Shown here: piece by piece, positions 1-5,367 of the stretch
Position numbering within the stretch: the first letter of the stretch is position 1
Layout: every line of letters begins with the position of its first letter
Origin: an uncultured Porphyromonas sp.
GTDB lineage: Bacteria > Bacteroidota > Bacteroidia > Bacteroidales > Porphyromonadaceae
Direction: 5' to 3'
Assembly: GCA_943912835.1 (NCBI GenBank)
Contig: CALTVJ010000093.1
Span: 1 to 5,367 of the forward strand
Length of the DNA: 5,367 nucleotides
The notes under the pieces: model-generated
The model's database searches: none
The model's input: the letters and a program-made list of their open reading frames with translations, nothing else
What the model was told of the DNA's origin: nothing
Program-made: the position numbers and the translations under genes

Positions 1-797
1 CCACTACCATAGATCAACAACTCCCAATCTGTTAAGACTTTCATAGCCTTCTGCCAGACCCGAAGAAGTCTATCGATCCGCTTATCGCTTCGTGATAAGC
101 GTCCCATATAGATGATCTGCTTTCGTTTTTCATCAAGTCGTACTTGCGGCTTGTCTATACGAAGGATATTCGTCTTAACGAAGATTTTATCTGCCAACTG
201 CTGAGATAGCGACAAATCCTCAACAAGCTGCTTCTTGTAGCCATCAACCAAAACCAAAACGGCATCATAACATTTCAATTTTTGCTCGTAGGCGTCCTGC
301 CATTTCTTCATCAGCCTATTTCCCCACAGAAGGCGAGGTTGATGAATCAGGCGCCACATCAAGCGGTTGTACCACTTACGTTCACCTTGCGTACGATAGC
401 TCTCCAGTTTGGTAATGCCTTCAAAATAAGGTAGACTATGCAACCACAACACAACCTTACAAGAAGTCTCTGTCTGAATACGCTTAGGCAGCACCTTATC
501 TGGGACAGCAACAAACAAGATATCAATCTGATGCTCCTTGATAGCCTCTATCAAGACTTCTACATTTGGCGAAATGAAGCACTTGTTTTTACCCTTTTCA
601 GGTAACCGAATCAAAGGGAACTCACTCCGATCCGAACCCAGCCAACGCTCTTCATCGCAGTCTGCTGCGATGAAATAAGAAAGAATACCAAGCCCTCGGA
701 AGTAGAGGGCGGCATCGTAAGATACTCGCTCACTACCTCCGAGGGCTAGCTGATGATGTAAGAACGCAACGCTTCGACCTGTATATTTATTCTCCAT
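1..797 (-). CDS. Glycosyltransferase, GT-B fold, family 4-like (3' end cut by window edge)
   Basis: The gene reads as 265 complete codons from an ATG at 797 and runs off the left edge without a stop, so it is partial only because of the window. The N-terminal part has the GT4-type donor-domain opening: a beta strand (SVAFLHH), then a glycine-rich LGGSERV motif (residues 19-25) and a helix. A strand ending in LWLHSLPYFE (118-126) follows. A basic, Trp-rich helical stretch (about 138-175) precedes the linker to the second Rossmann domain, which opens with IIYMGRLSRSDKRIDRLL (228-245) and reaches LLIYGSG at the edge. This is the usual GT4 strand-G-R-L plus G.G pattern. The C-terminal third, including the expected E-x7-E nucleotide-sugar site, lies outside. 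It probably transfers a sugar to a surface polysaccharide or lipid at the cytoplasmic membrane face; acceptor and donor cannot be told. An in-frame TGA 33 nt upstream and no alternative start fix the ATG. No Shine-Dalgarno is visible. It lies 59 bp after dsbD and may be co-transcribed. Confidence 0.9.
   Translation of the reverse strand, partial: MENKYTGRSVAFLHHQLALGGSERVSYDAALYFRGLGILSYFIAADCDEERWLGSDRSEFPLIRLPEKGKNKCFISPNVEVLIEAIKEHQIDILFVAVPDKVLPKRIQTETSCKVVLWLHSLPYFEGITKLESYRTQGERKWYNRLMWRLIHQPRLLWGNRLMKKWQDAYEQKLKCYDAVLVLVDGYKKQLVEDLSLSQQLADKIFVKTNILRIDKPQVRLDEKRKQIIYMGRLSRSDKRIDRLLRVWQKAMKVLTDWELLIYGS
79..101. repeat. 8-bp inverted repeat with 7-nt loop inside the glycosyltransferase gene
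   Basis: CGCTTATC (79-86) and GATAAGCG (94-101) are exact reverse complements around a 7-nt loop. They lie in codons for the GRLSRSDKR motif at the start of the second Rossmann domain. A stem of this size is close to chance expectation in 5 kb, so it is listed mainly because it is the third such repeat in this gene. Confidence 0.3.
651..674. repeat. Perfect 10-bp inverted repeat with 4-nt loop inside the glycosyltransferase gene
   Basis: TTCATCGCAG and CTGCGATGAA are exact reverse complements separated by TCTG. The repeat sits in the first 150 nt of the glycosyltransferase coding region, encoding residues 42-49 (FIAADCDE). There is no U-tract on either side, so it is not a terminator. It may slow ribosomes, affect mRNA stability, or be chance. 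Confidence 0.55.
691..747. repeat. Perfect 10-bp inverted repeat with 37-nt spacer, glycosyltransferase 5' coding region
   Basis: AGCCCTCGGA (691-700) and TCCGAGGGCT (738-747) are exact reverse complements. The left arm can alternatively pair with GAGGGC at 705-710 through GCCCTC (692-697), giving two mutually exclusive stems. The right arm lies in the codons for the LGGSE sugar-transferase motif, so its sequence is partly constrained by protein. It lies about 50 nt into the gene. Confidence 0.45.
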
Positions 798-856
798 AGG
801 ACGTACGAAATTGTAGTAACATAAAAATCAAAGCGCGTTCAATCAAATGAATCCCT

Positions 857-2953
857 TTACGGACGTGATTTCTTGAATTGATTTACCCCTGCTTCGAGCC
901 AAGCCTTATATGCAGGAATATCTTCGTTGTAAGCTCTTGATGGACCGAGTGGTTTACCCTCATGGTCTAGAGCTACATAGAATGGTTGCGCTACGGCACC
1001 AAACTTGGTACGTTGTAGATAACTCCATTTATCGCCAATCGTACGCAACTTAACTTTCTTTCCTTGCTCTTCAACTTCGATAGGCTCAGGCAATTTAGTT
1101 TTGTCATCAACCATCAATGTAATCAACACATAGTCGTTCTCTAAACTATGCTTCACCGATGGGTCAGTCCACACACTTGCCTCCATCTTACGGCAGTTAA
1201 CACAACCAAAACCACTGAAGTCAACCAAAGCAGGCTTGCCAACCTGACGAGCATAAGCCATGCCAGCCTCATAGTCGTCGTACTTAGCATGAACCTCGCC
1301 ATTGTATAGACTGAAGTCTTGAGTATTGAGCGGAGGTGAGAATGCCGAAATCGCACGCAGTGGCGCACCCCACAAGCCAGGTATCATGTATATTGCAAAG
1401 GCAAAAGAGGCAATACTTAAGAAAAGTTTCGGAATGCTCGTTGTTTCGCTTGGGCTATCGTGAGAGAAACTCAATTTACCCAAAAGATACAAGCCCAAAA
1501 GAGTAAAGATGACAATCCAGAGCGAGAGGAATACCTCACGATCCAAGATGTGCCAACCATAAGCGAGGTCTGCCACCGACAGAAATTTCAACGCCAAAGC
1601 AAGCTCCAAGAATGCTAAGGTTACCTTAACGCTATTGAGCCAACCACCACTTTTGGGCATTGACTGAAGCATGCTTGGGAAAATAGCGAAAAGCGCAAAA
1701 GGCAAAGCCAAAGCCGTAGAGAAGCCTAGCATACCTAGTGCAGGACCGAGATAATCTCCCATCGTCGCAGCTTGCACGAGTAGCGTACCAATGATTGGAC
1801 CTGTACAGCTAAACGACACAAGCACCAAGGTAAACGCCATAAAGAGAATACTCAAGAACCCTGTCGTGCTATCAGCCTTTTGATCCATCTTGTTCGTCCA
1901 ACTCGCAGGCAATACAAGGTCAAAAGCTCCAAAGAACGAAATAGCAAAAAACACCAGGAGCAAGAAGAAAGCAATATTGAATGTCGCATCCGTTGCCAAG
2001 GCATTAAGTGCTCCAGCACCAAAGAATGCCGTAATAACCAAGCCGAGGATGAGATACACAACGATAATTGAGATACCGTAGAAAATAGCATCTCGTATTG
2101 ATTTGCTACGGTCTTGTGTACGCTTCAAGAAGAAACTAACCGTCATCGGGATCATTGGCCAGACACAAGGCGTAATCAAAGCCACCAGCCCTCCGATGAA
2201 GCCATAGAAAAATATCATCAAGAGCGACGAATCGGTCTGCGCCTTGGTGCTGTCGCCAAAGTTTTTAAGCTCTTCGATAACAGGCGTCCAAAGAGCCTCT
2301 TTGGGGTTTACAACAGAAGCACTATTTACTCCCAGATTAGCATCTACACTCTCCACCGAAACAGTATCGGTCGAAGGTGTAGTTTCTGGAGCTATTTCCT
2401 CTTGCTTCTGAGATTCAGCTACAGACGTAGCTTGCTCCTCAGCTTGAGGTTTAGTCGTAGGCTCTGCGGCTTTTGTAATACCCAATTGCTTAGCGTTGTA
2501 GCTAAACTCTTCACTTGTGGGAGGCATACACTGCTCGTCATCACAAATCATGTAACGCAAAGCACCCTCAAAAGCAAACTTACTTGGGTCTGTGACCTTC
2601 ACACGCTGACGTACAGTAGCCTTATCACCCCAGTAACTAATCTCCATATCAAATAGAGGGTCGTGCTTCGTGATTGGCTTCGTATCGCCTTTGAGCTTAC
2701 CGACAAGCTCTCCACCTACAATCTTATCAACGACTAGGTGCGTTGGCGTAGGCCCTCCACTTGCGAGGTCTGTACCATACAAGTGCCAACCTGGTTGTAT
2801 TTGTGCAGAAAAGATAATTTCCGCTTCGGTATCACTGATACGTTTATGACTCTGCGTCCAGCGAATGTAATTGTTTATAGCTTGTGCCGAAACATCGGGA
2901 CTTAAGCCCACAAACAGCAGCAAAGCCAAAAAGAGCTTCTGTATGAATTTCAT
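857..2953 (-). CDS. dsbD: Thiol:disulfide interchange protein DsbD (cytochrome c biogenesis transmembrane protein)
   Basis: This 698-residue inner-membrane protein passes electrons from cytoplasmic thioredoxin to periplasmic thiol proteins, supporting disulfide isomerisation and cytochrome c maturation. It shows the full three-part DsbD plan. A signal peptide (about 1-25, ending VSAQA) leads into an immunoglobulin-like alpha domain (about 26-155) with its cysteine pair C137/C142 (CDDEQC). A Glu/Thr/Ser/Gln-rich linker (about 161-215) follows. The membrane domain has about eight segments (242-528) and the redox cysteines C263 (TPCVWPMIP) and C383 (SFSCTGP). The C-terminal thioredoxin-like gamma domain has GCVNC (C584/C587) and a cis-proline at P657 (AQPFYV). 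All six expected cysteines are present, so it should be functional. At 698 residues it is longer than E. coli DsbD (about 565), owing to the linker and about 30 extra residues between CxxC and cis-proline. The ATG at 2953 is preceded by a purine-rich AAAGAGA and starts directly in the signal peptide. It lies 39 bp after nhaA, with no terminator between. Confidence 0.96.
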   Translation of the reverse strand: MKFIQKLFLALLLFVGLSPDVSAQAINNYIRWTQSHKRISDTEAEIIFSAQIQPGWHLYGTDLASGGPTPTHLVVDKIVGGELVGKLKGDTKPITKHDPLFDMEISYWGDKATVRQRVKVTDPSKFAFEGALRYMICDDEQCMPPTSEEFSYNAKQLGITKAAEPTTKPQAEEQATSVAESQKQEEIAPETTPSTDTVSVESVDANLGVNSASVVNPKEALWTPVIEELKNFGDSTKAQTDSSLLMIFFYGFIGGLVALITPCVWPMIPMTVSFFLKRTQDRSKSIRDAIFYGISIIVVYLILGLVITAFFGAGALNALATDATFNIAFFLLLVFFAISFFGAFDLVLPASWTNKMDQKADSTTGFLSILFMAFTLVLVSFSCTGPIIGTLLVQAATMGDYLGPALGMLGFSTALALPFALFAIFPSMLQSMPKSGGWLNSVKVTLAFLELALALKFLSVADLAYGWHILDREVFLSLWIVIFTLLGLYLLGKLSFSHDSPSETTSIPKLFLSIASFAFAIYMIPGLWGAPLRAISAFSPPLNTQDFSLYNGEVHAKYDDYEAGMAYARQVGKPALVDFSGFGCVNCRKMEASVWTDPSVKHSLENDYVLITLMVDDKTKLPEPIEVEEQGKKVKLRTIGDKWSYLQRTKFGAVAQPFYVALDHEGKPLGPSRAYNEDIPAYKAWLEAGVNQFKKSRP

Positions 2954-2992
2954 ATTCTCTTTGTATTAGAATTGTCCTAAATAAAATCGGAT

Positions 2993-4324
2993 TTAGTCTC
3001 TTTTGATTTCTCTATCCAACCAAATATAACCAACTAATCCCGAAACAATCGTACCTGCAAAAATCCCGAGTTTTGCTTGATTGAGAAGATCTGGATATAA
3101 GGGACCATAAGATAGGGTCGCAATAAACAATGATACTGTGAACCCAATACCACCAAAAGCACTGAGGGGGATAAGTCGGCGTAAATTCATCCCCGTAGGC
3201 CAAGAGCAAACCTTAAGACGGATTGCCAACCATGTAAAGAGAGAGATTCCGACTGTTTTTCCTAAGAATAACCCCAAGAAAATTGCGAGAGGCACTCCAA
3301 GCAATCCATCAGACGAAATACCATCAAAAGAAACCCCTGCATTCACAAAAGCAAACAATGGCAAAACGAAATACGAGATAATCGGAGATAGCATGTGCTC
3401 TATCGTCTGCACTGGGCTGACAGAGCAACTCAAAGTTGAGCGCAAACGAGAAGTTACTCCCATCTGGTCATGCGACAAGACCACGGCACCACGTCCCTCT
3501 TTGTGATCTTGTTTAAGGCTTGCAAACTGCTCTCTCAAAGCAAGCTGTAGTTCATCAATACGAACTTTTGTCGTGAGTGGCACACACAGAGCGACAAGCA
3601 CACCAGCTATCGTGGTATGAATCCCTGAGATATTGAAGAACTGCCAAACGACAAAAAACATCAGCATATAAAACCCTGGGTGCTCCACTCCGAGCTTACC
3701 GAAGAGAACGATCAAACCTAGTATCCCAAAAGCGATCAATAGTGGAACCCATGATATACTTGAGCTGTAAAACAAAGCTATTATGATAATCCCCCCAATA
3801 TCATCTACCACAGCAAGGGCCATAATAAAGACTCTTAAAGCCGTTGGGACTCTATCCCCCAAAGCCCCAATAAGAGCCAATGCAAAGGCAATGTCCGTCG
3901 CCATAGGGATAGCGGCACCAAGAGAGCCAGGAGACGACGGTTCGACAGCAAGGAAGAATAATACCGGCATAATCATACCTCCGACAGCTGCAATCACAGG
4001 AAGAATACTTTTATTGAAAGAGCTCAACTCTCCAACCATCATTTCCTGCTTGATTTCTAAGCCTACATTGAAGAAAAATAGAGCCATCAAGAAGTCATTC
4101 ACAAACTGGAATAAGGACATCGTATGCCCATGATGCTTAAAGAGTTCAAAGCCAAAGACACTCACTTCCATCTCAAAGTTTAGGAAGTCTTTATAAGCAT
4201 CTTGCCAAGGAGAATTAGCAATAATCACGGCCAAGATAGCTGCAAGAAACAGCAGTATCGTGGCATTCGGTTTGGGTATGGACATCTGATGCAGAGGGTC
4301 CAAAAGCTTAAATTTCTTACTCAT
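2993..4324 (-). CDS. nhaA: Na+/H+ antiporter NhaA
   Basis: This 443-residue inner-membrane antiporter exchanges Na+ (or Li+) for H+ and serves sodium and pH homeostasis. Family hallmarks are clear throughout. NDFLMALFFFNVGLEIKQE (76-94) matches the TM2 region with the pH-sensor glutamates (E90, E94, by comparison E78/E82 in E. coli). MATDIAFAL (141-149) carries D144 of the unwound TM4. AVVDDIGGI (171-179) carries the cation-binding pair D174/D175. LGKTVGISLF (354-363) carries K356, the counterpart of K300. GGIGFTVSLFIA (391-402) is also typical. It exceeds the 388 residues of E. coli mainly through a hydrophilic cytoplasmic loop (about 255-305), as in many NhaA proteins outside the enterics. 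The reading frame stays open upstream to an ATG at 4486, but the extra 54 residues are Cys/Trp-rich, resemble nothing in NhaA, and would span the candidate promoter. The MSKKFKLLDP start at 4324 is therefore chosen. No Shine-Dalgarno is seen. dsbD follows after 39 bp. Confidence 0.97.
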   Translation of the reverse strand: MSKKFKLLDPLHQMSIPKPNATILLFLAAILAVIIANSPWQDAYKDFLNFEMEVSVFGFELFKHHGHTMSLFQFVNDFLMALFFFNVGLEIKQEMMVGELSSFNKSILPVIAAVGGMIMPVLFFLAVEPSSPGSLGAAIPMATDIAFALALIGALGDRVPTALRVFIMALAVVDDIGGIIIIALFYSSSISWVPLLIAFGILGLIVLFGKLGVEHPGFYMLMFFVVWQFFNISGIHTTIAGVLVALCVPLTTKVRIDELQLALREQFASLKQDHKEGRGAVVLSHDQMGVTSRLRSTLSCSVSPVQTIEHMLSPIISYFVLPLFAFVNAGVSFDGISSDGLLGVPLAIFLGLFLGKTVGISLFTWLAIRLKVCSWPTGMNLRRLIPLSAFGGIGFTVSLFIATLSYGPLYPDLLNQAKLGIFAGTIVSGLVGYIWLDREIKRD

Positions 4325-4335
4325 ATATTGAATAT

Positions 4336-4349
4336 AAACTTGCAAGTTT
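4336..4349. promoter_or_regulatory. Perfect 14-bp palindrome before nhaA, possible operator
   Basis: AAACTTGCAAGTTT equals its own reverse complement over all 14 bases. It ends 11 nt before the nhaA ATG, inside the leader downstream of the candidate promoter. Its symmetry without a spacer suits a dimeric DNA-binding regulator acting as a roadblock better than an RNA hairpin, which would have almost no loop. No cognate regulator is in the window and the motif is not one I can assign to a family. Confidence 0.4.
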
Positions 4350-4363
4350 GTTGATATGATCCA

Positions 4364-4403
4364 CCTCAAAGGACATGGGGAAGAAATACCCCAAACCTCA
4401 AGG
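4364..4403 (-). promoter_or_regulatory. Stem-loop at the predicted 5' end of the nhaA mRNA
   Basis: On the minus strand CCTTGAGG (4403-4396) can pair with CCTTTGAGG (4372-4364) over eight pairs, two of them G-U, with one bulged T. Inside, TGGGG pairs with CCCCA around the loop TATTTCTT, with a small internal loop between the two helices. The two outer arms also read as near-identical direct repeats, because each is nearly self-complementary. The element begins where transcription from the candidate promoter should start, so it would cap the 5' end of the mRNA. Possible roles are transcript stabilisation or leader regulation; no known riboswitch class is recognised. Confidence 0.4.
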
Positions 4404-4409
4404 CTACTA

Positions 4410-4441
4410 CAAATATAAGCTATTCCACCAAAATACCCAAA
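4410..4441 (-). promoter_or_regulatory. Candidate Bacteroidota promoter for nhaA (and possibly dsbD and the glycosyltransferase)
   Basis: On the minus strand TTTG (4441-4438) is followed after exactly 20 nt by TATATTTG (4417-4410), a full match to both boxes of the Bacteroidota consensus TTTG / TAnnTTTG. The predicted start near 4403-4406 gives a leader of about 80 nt before the nhaA ATG at 4324. Its position inside the open frame upstream of nhaA argues that the more distal ATG at 4486 is not used. Promoter function is inferred from sequence only. Confidence 0.65.
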
Positions 4442-4457
4442 GCACCATAAACAGACA

Positions 4458-4491
4458 GAGCTGTACCGCAGACAAACATACGGCACAGCCC
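4458..4491 (-). terminator. Terminator-like stem-loop downstream of gpmA
   Basis: On the minus strand GGGCTGTGCCG (4491-4481) pairs with CGGTACAGCTC (4468-4458): eleven pairs, two of them G-U, around a 12-nt loop. Both wobbles would be A/C mismatches in plus-strand RNA, so the stem fits transcripts running out of gpmA. It starts 27 nt after the gpmA stop and ends 16 nt before the -33 box assigned to nhaA, the right place for a terminator between two units. The following bases are U-rich but broken (TGTCTGTTTA), and the loop is long, so termination may be partial or factor-assisted. Confidence 0.45.
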
Positions 4492-4518
4492 AATATCTCT
4501 AAAATCGCACTAAGCGTC

Positions 4519-5265
4519 TTACTTCTTCTTACCTTGGTTGGCAACAGCCTCCATAAGCGCCTTGATTTCTTCTGGATCTCCCAAGAAGTAATCTTTCACA
4601 TAGTTGAGGTTGTCATCAAACTCAAACACATAAGGTACAGCAGTAGGTAGGTTAAGGGCGATGATCTCTTCGTCTGTCATCCCTTTAAGCACCTTGATGA
4701 TACCACGCAAGCTATTACCGTGTGCAGCTACAAGCACATCGTCATGCTCCATAAGTGTAGGCAGGATAGTTGTTTGCCAGTAAGGTAGAGCACGCTCTAC
4801 GCAGTGGCTGAGAGCCTCAGTCAAAGGCAAGTAACTTGGCACAACACCAGCATAGCGAGGATCTGCAAATGGGCTACGCTCATCGTCACGCTCTAGAGCT
4901 GTAGGTGGCACATCGTAGCTACGACGCCATACAAGTACTTGTTCGTCGCCATACTTCTCAGCCGTCTCAGCTTTGTTTAGACCTTGAAGCATACCATAGT
5001 GCTTCTCATTGAGTCTCCAGCTCTTCTCAACTGGGATCCAATCTAGATCCATAACGTCAAGAATTTGGTTCATCGTCTTGATAGCACGTTTGAGATATGA
5101 AGTATAAGCCTTACCAAAGCGAAAGCCTTCTTTCTTGAGAAGTTCTCCAGCTTTCTTAGCCTCCATAACGCCCTTGTCACTAAGGTCTACATTCGTCCAA
5201 CCTGTGAAGCGGTTCTCTTTGTTCCACACACTCTCACCGTGGCGGATAAGTACAATTCTTTTCAT
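4519..5265 (-). CDS. gpmA: 2,3-bisphosphoglycerate-dependent phosphoglycerate mutase
   Basis: This cytoplasmic glycolytic and gluconeogenic enzyme interconverts 3- and 2-phosphoglycerate using a phosphohistidine primed by 2,3-bisphosphoglycerate. The 248-residue protein matches the usual dPGM length. The RHGES motif (8-12) contains the phosphorylated H9 and is followed by N15, then FTGWTNVDLSDKG (20-32). LKRAIKT (58-64) gives R60. WRLNEKHYGMLQGLNK (83-98) gives the acid/base E87, and R114/R115 follow in VWRRSYDVPP. AAHGNSLRGI (180-189) gives the second catalytic histidine, H182. The lysine-rich flexible tail (GKKK) closes the active site in this family. Every key residue is present. It differs from the cofactor-independent GpmI by its histidine phosphatase fold. 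The ATG at 5265 begins exactly at the conserved first beta strand. The region before it is A/T-rich without Shine-Dalgarno, as is common in Bacteroidota. It appears to be transcribed alone, with a candidate promoter upstream and a stem-loop 27 nt after the stop. Confidence 0.97.
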   Translation of the reverse strand: MKRIVLIRHGESVWNKENRFTGWTNVDLSDKGVMEAKKAGELLKKEGFRFGKAYTSYLKRAIKTMNQILDVMDLDWIPVEKSWRLNEKHYGMLQGLNKAETAEKYGDEQVLVWRRSYDVPPTALERDDERSPFADPRYAGVVPSYLPLTEALSHCVERALPYWQTTILPTLMEHDDVLVAAHGNSLRGIIKVLKGMTDEEIIALNLPTAVPYVFEFDDNLNYVKDYFLGDPEEIKALMEAVANQGKKK

Positions 5266-5296
5266 ATTTATATTACTGTATAATCTATACTCTACA

Positions 5297-5334
5297 GCAC
5301 AGAAACTCTACCCTATAGAGAAGAGCTTCTGTGC
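5297..5334 (-). promoter_or_regulatory. Strong 38-nt stem-loop or inverted repeat in the gpmA leader
   Basis: Read on the minus strand, arm GCACAGAAGCTCT pairs with AGAGTTTCTGTGC over 13 positions (twelve Watson-Crick, one G-U). A T/T mismatch and three more pairs (CTC/GGG) follow, closing a TATA tetraloop. The two non-Watson-Crick pairs are G-U in minus-strand RNA but would be A/C mismatches in plus-strand RNA, so the structure favours RNA made in the gpmA direction. No U-tract follows, so it is not a standard terminator. It ends 31 nt before the gpmA ATG. It could be an mRNA-stabilising leader structure or, as DNA, an operator touching the -7 box. A smaller inverted repeat, GTATA-ATC-TATAC on the plus strand (5278-5290), lies between it and the start codon. 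Confidence 0.6.
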
Positions 5335-5365
5335 AAATTTACATAAATTCATTCTAAAGGACAGA
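5334..5365 (-). promoter_or_regulatory. Candidate Bacteroidota promoter for gpmA
   Basis: On the minus strand TAAATTTG (5341-5334) matches the Bacteroidota -7 consensus TAnnTTTG exactly. TCTG (5365-5362), 20 nt upstream, matches three of the four bases of the -33 box TTTG. Transcription would start near 5327-5330 and give a leader of roughly 60 nt before the gpmA ATG at 5265. The -7 box shares its last base with the 38-nt inverted repeat at 5297-5334. TAnnTTTG arises by chance about once per few kb, so position and spacing carry most of the weight. Confidence 0.5.
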
Positions 5366-5367
5366 CA

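Noticed and set aside
826..847. Two copies of AATCAAA, 15 bp apart, in the dsbD-glycosyltransferase gap
   Set aside because: The 7-bp A/T-rich repeats are too short to separate from chance, and no -7 box or hairpin accompanies them.
2114..2656. 180-codon open frame on the plus strand opposite dsbD
   Set aside because: It lies wholly antisense to the well-supported dsbD frame, has a low-complexity Ser/Leu/Arg-rich product with no recognisable motif, and no promoter or start context.
3021..3048. Second TATATTTG box inside the nhaA 3' end, a possible internal promoter for dsbD
   Set aside because: The -7 box is perfect, but only a TTG core with a short 17-nt spacing lies upstream and the bases encode the conserved Tyr-Ile-Trp. 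TAnnTTTG also occurs elsewhere inside nhaA by chance.
3138..3506. 122-codon plus-strand open frame opposite nhaA
   Set aside because: It is a shadow of nhaA codon use, Lys/Pro/Thr-rich with no domain, and fully contained in a conserved gene on the other strand.
4507..4517. CGC-TTAGT-GCG mini-hairpin followed by ATTTT right after the gpmA stop (minus strand)
   Set aside because: The stem is only three pairs, too weak for an intrinsic terminator. The larger stem-loop at 4458-4491 is the better candidate.
4375..4650. 91-codon plus-strand open frame crossing the gpmA-nhaA intergenic region
   Set aside because: Half of it is antisense to the gpmA 3' end and the rest runs through the promoter and stem-loops. 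The product has no recognisable features.
5297..5334. Reading the gpmA leader hairpin as an intrinsic terminator of an upstream gene
   Set aside because: Neither strand has a T-run after the stem, and no upstream gene is visible before the window edge.

Overview
The window looks like a piece of a Bacteroidota chromosome, probably order Bacteroidales and perhaps Porphyromonas-like, though the genus is a weak guess. Three things point there: TAnnTTTG-type promoter boxes upstream of genes, start codons with almost no Shine-Dalgarno sequence, and a long-form DsbD with a large acidic linker. No mobile element, CRISPR array, tRNA or rRNA is visible. All recognisable genes lie on the minus strand, so transcription runs from the right end of the window to the left.

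In transcription order: (1) 5266-5367 is a leader with a candidate promoter and a strong 38-nt inverted repeat. (2) 4519-5265 is gpmA, a 2,3-bisphosphoglycerate-dependent phosphoglycerate mutase (glycolysis). (3) 4325-4518 is a 194-bp intergenic region. It holds a probable terminator-like stem-loop for gpmA, a near-consensus Bacteroidota promoter, a stem-loop at the predicted mRNA 5' end, and a perfect 14-bp palindrome just before the next gene. (4) 2993-4324 is nhaA, a Na+/H+ antiporter. (5) 857-2953 is dsbD, a transmembrane thiol-disulfide reductant transporter. (6) 1-797 is the first two thirds or so of a GT-B glycosyltransferase (GT4-like), cut by the window edge.

The layout suggests two transcription units. 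gpmA has its own promoter and end. nhaA, dsbD and the glycosyltransferase could form a second unit, with gaps of only 39 and 59 bp and no terminator between them. The three products have no obvious common pathway. All three concern the cell envelope or inner membrane: ion and pH homeostasis, periplasmic redox, and glycan synthesis.

The genes themselves are ordinary and intact, with all key catalytic residues present. I found no new system. The most unusual content is non-coding: structured leaders of gpmA and nhaA, the palindrome before nhaA, and several perfect inverted repeats inside the glycosyltransferase gene.
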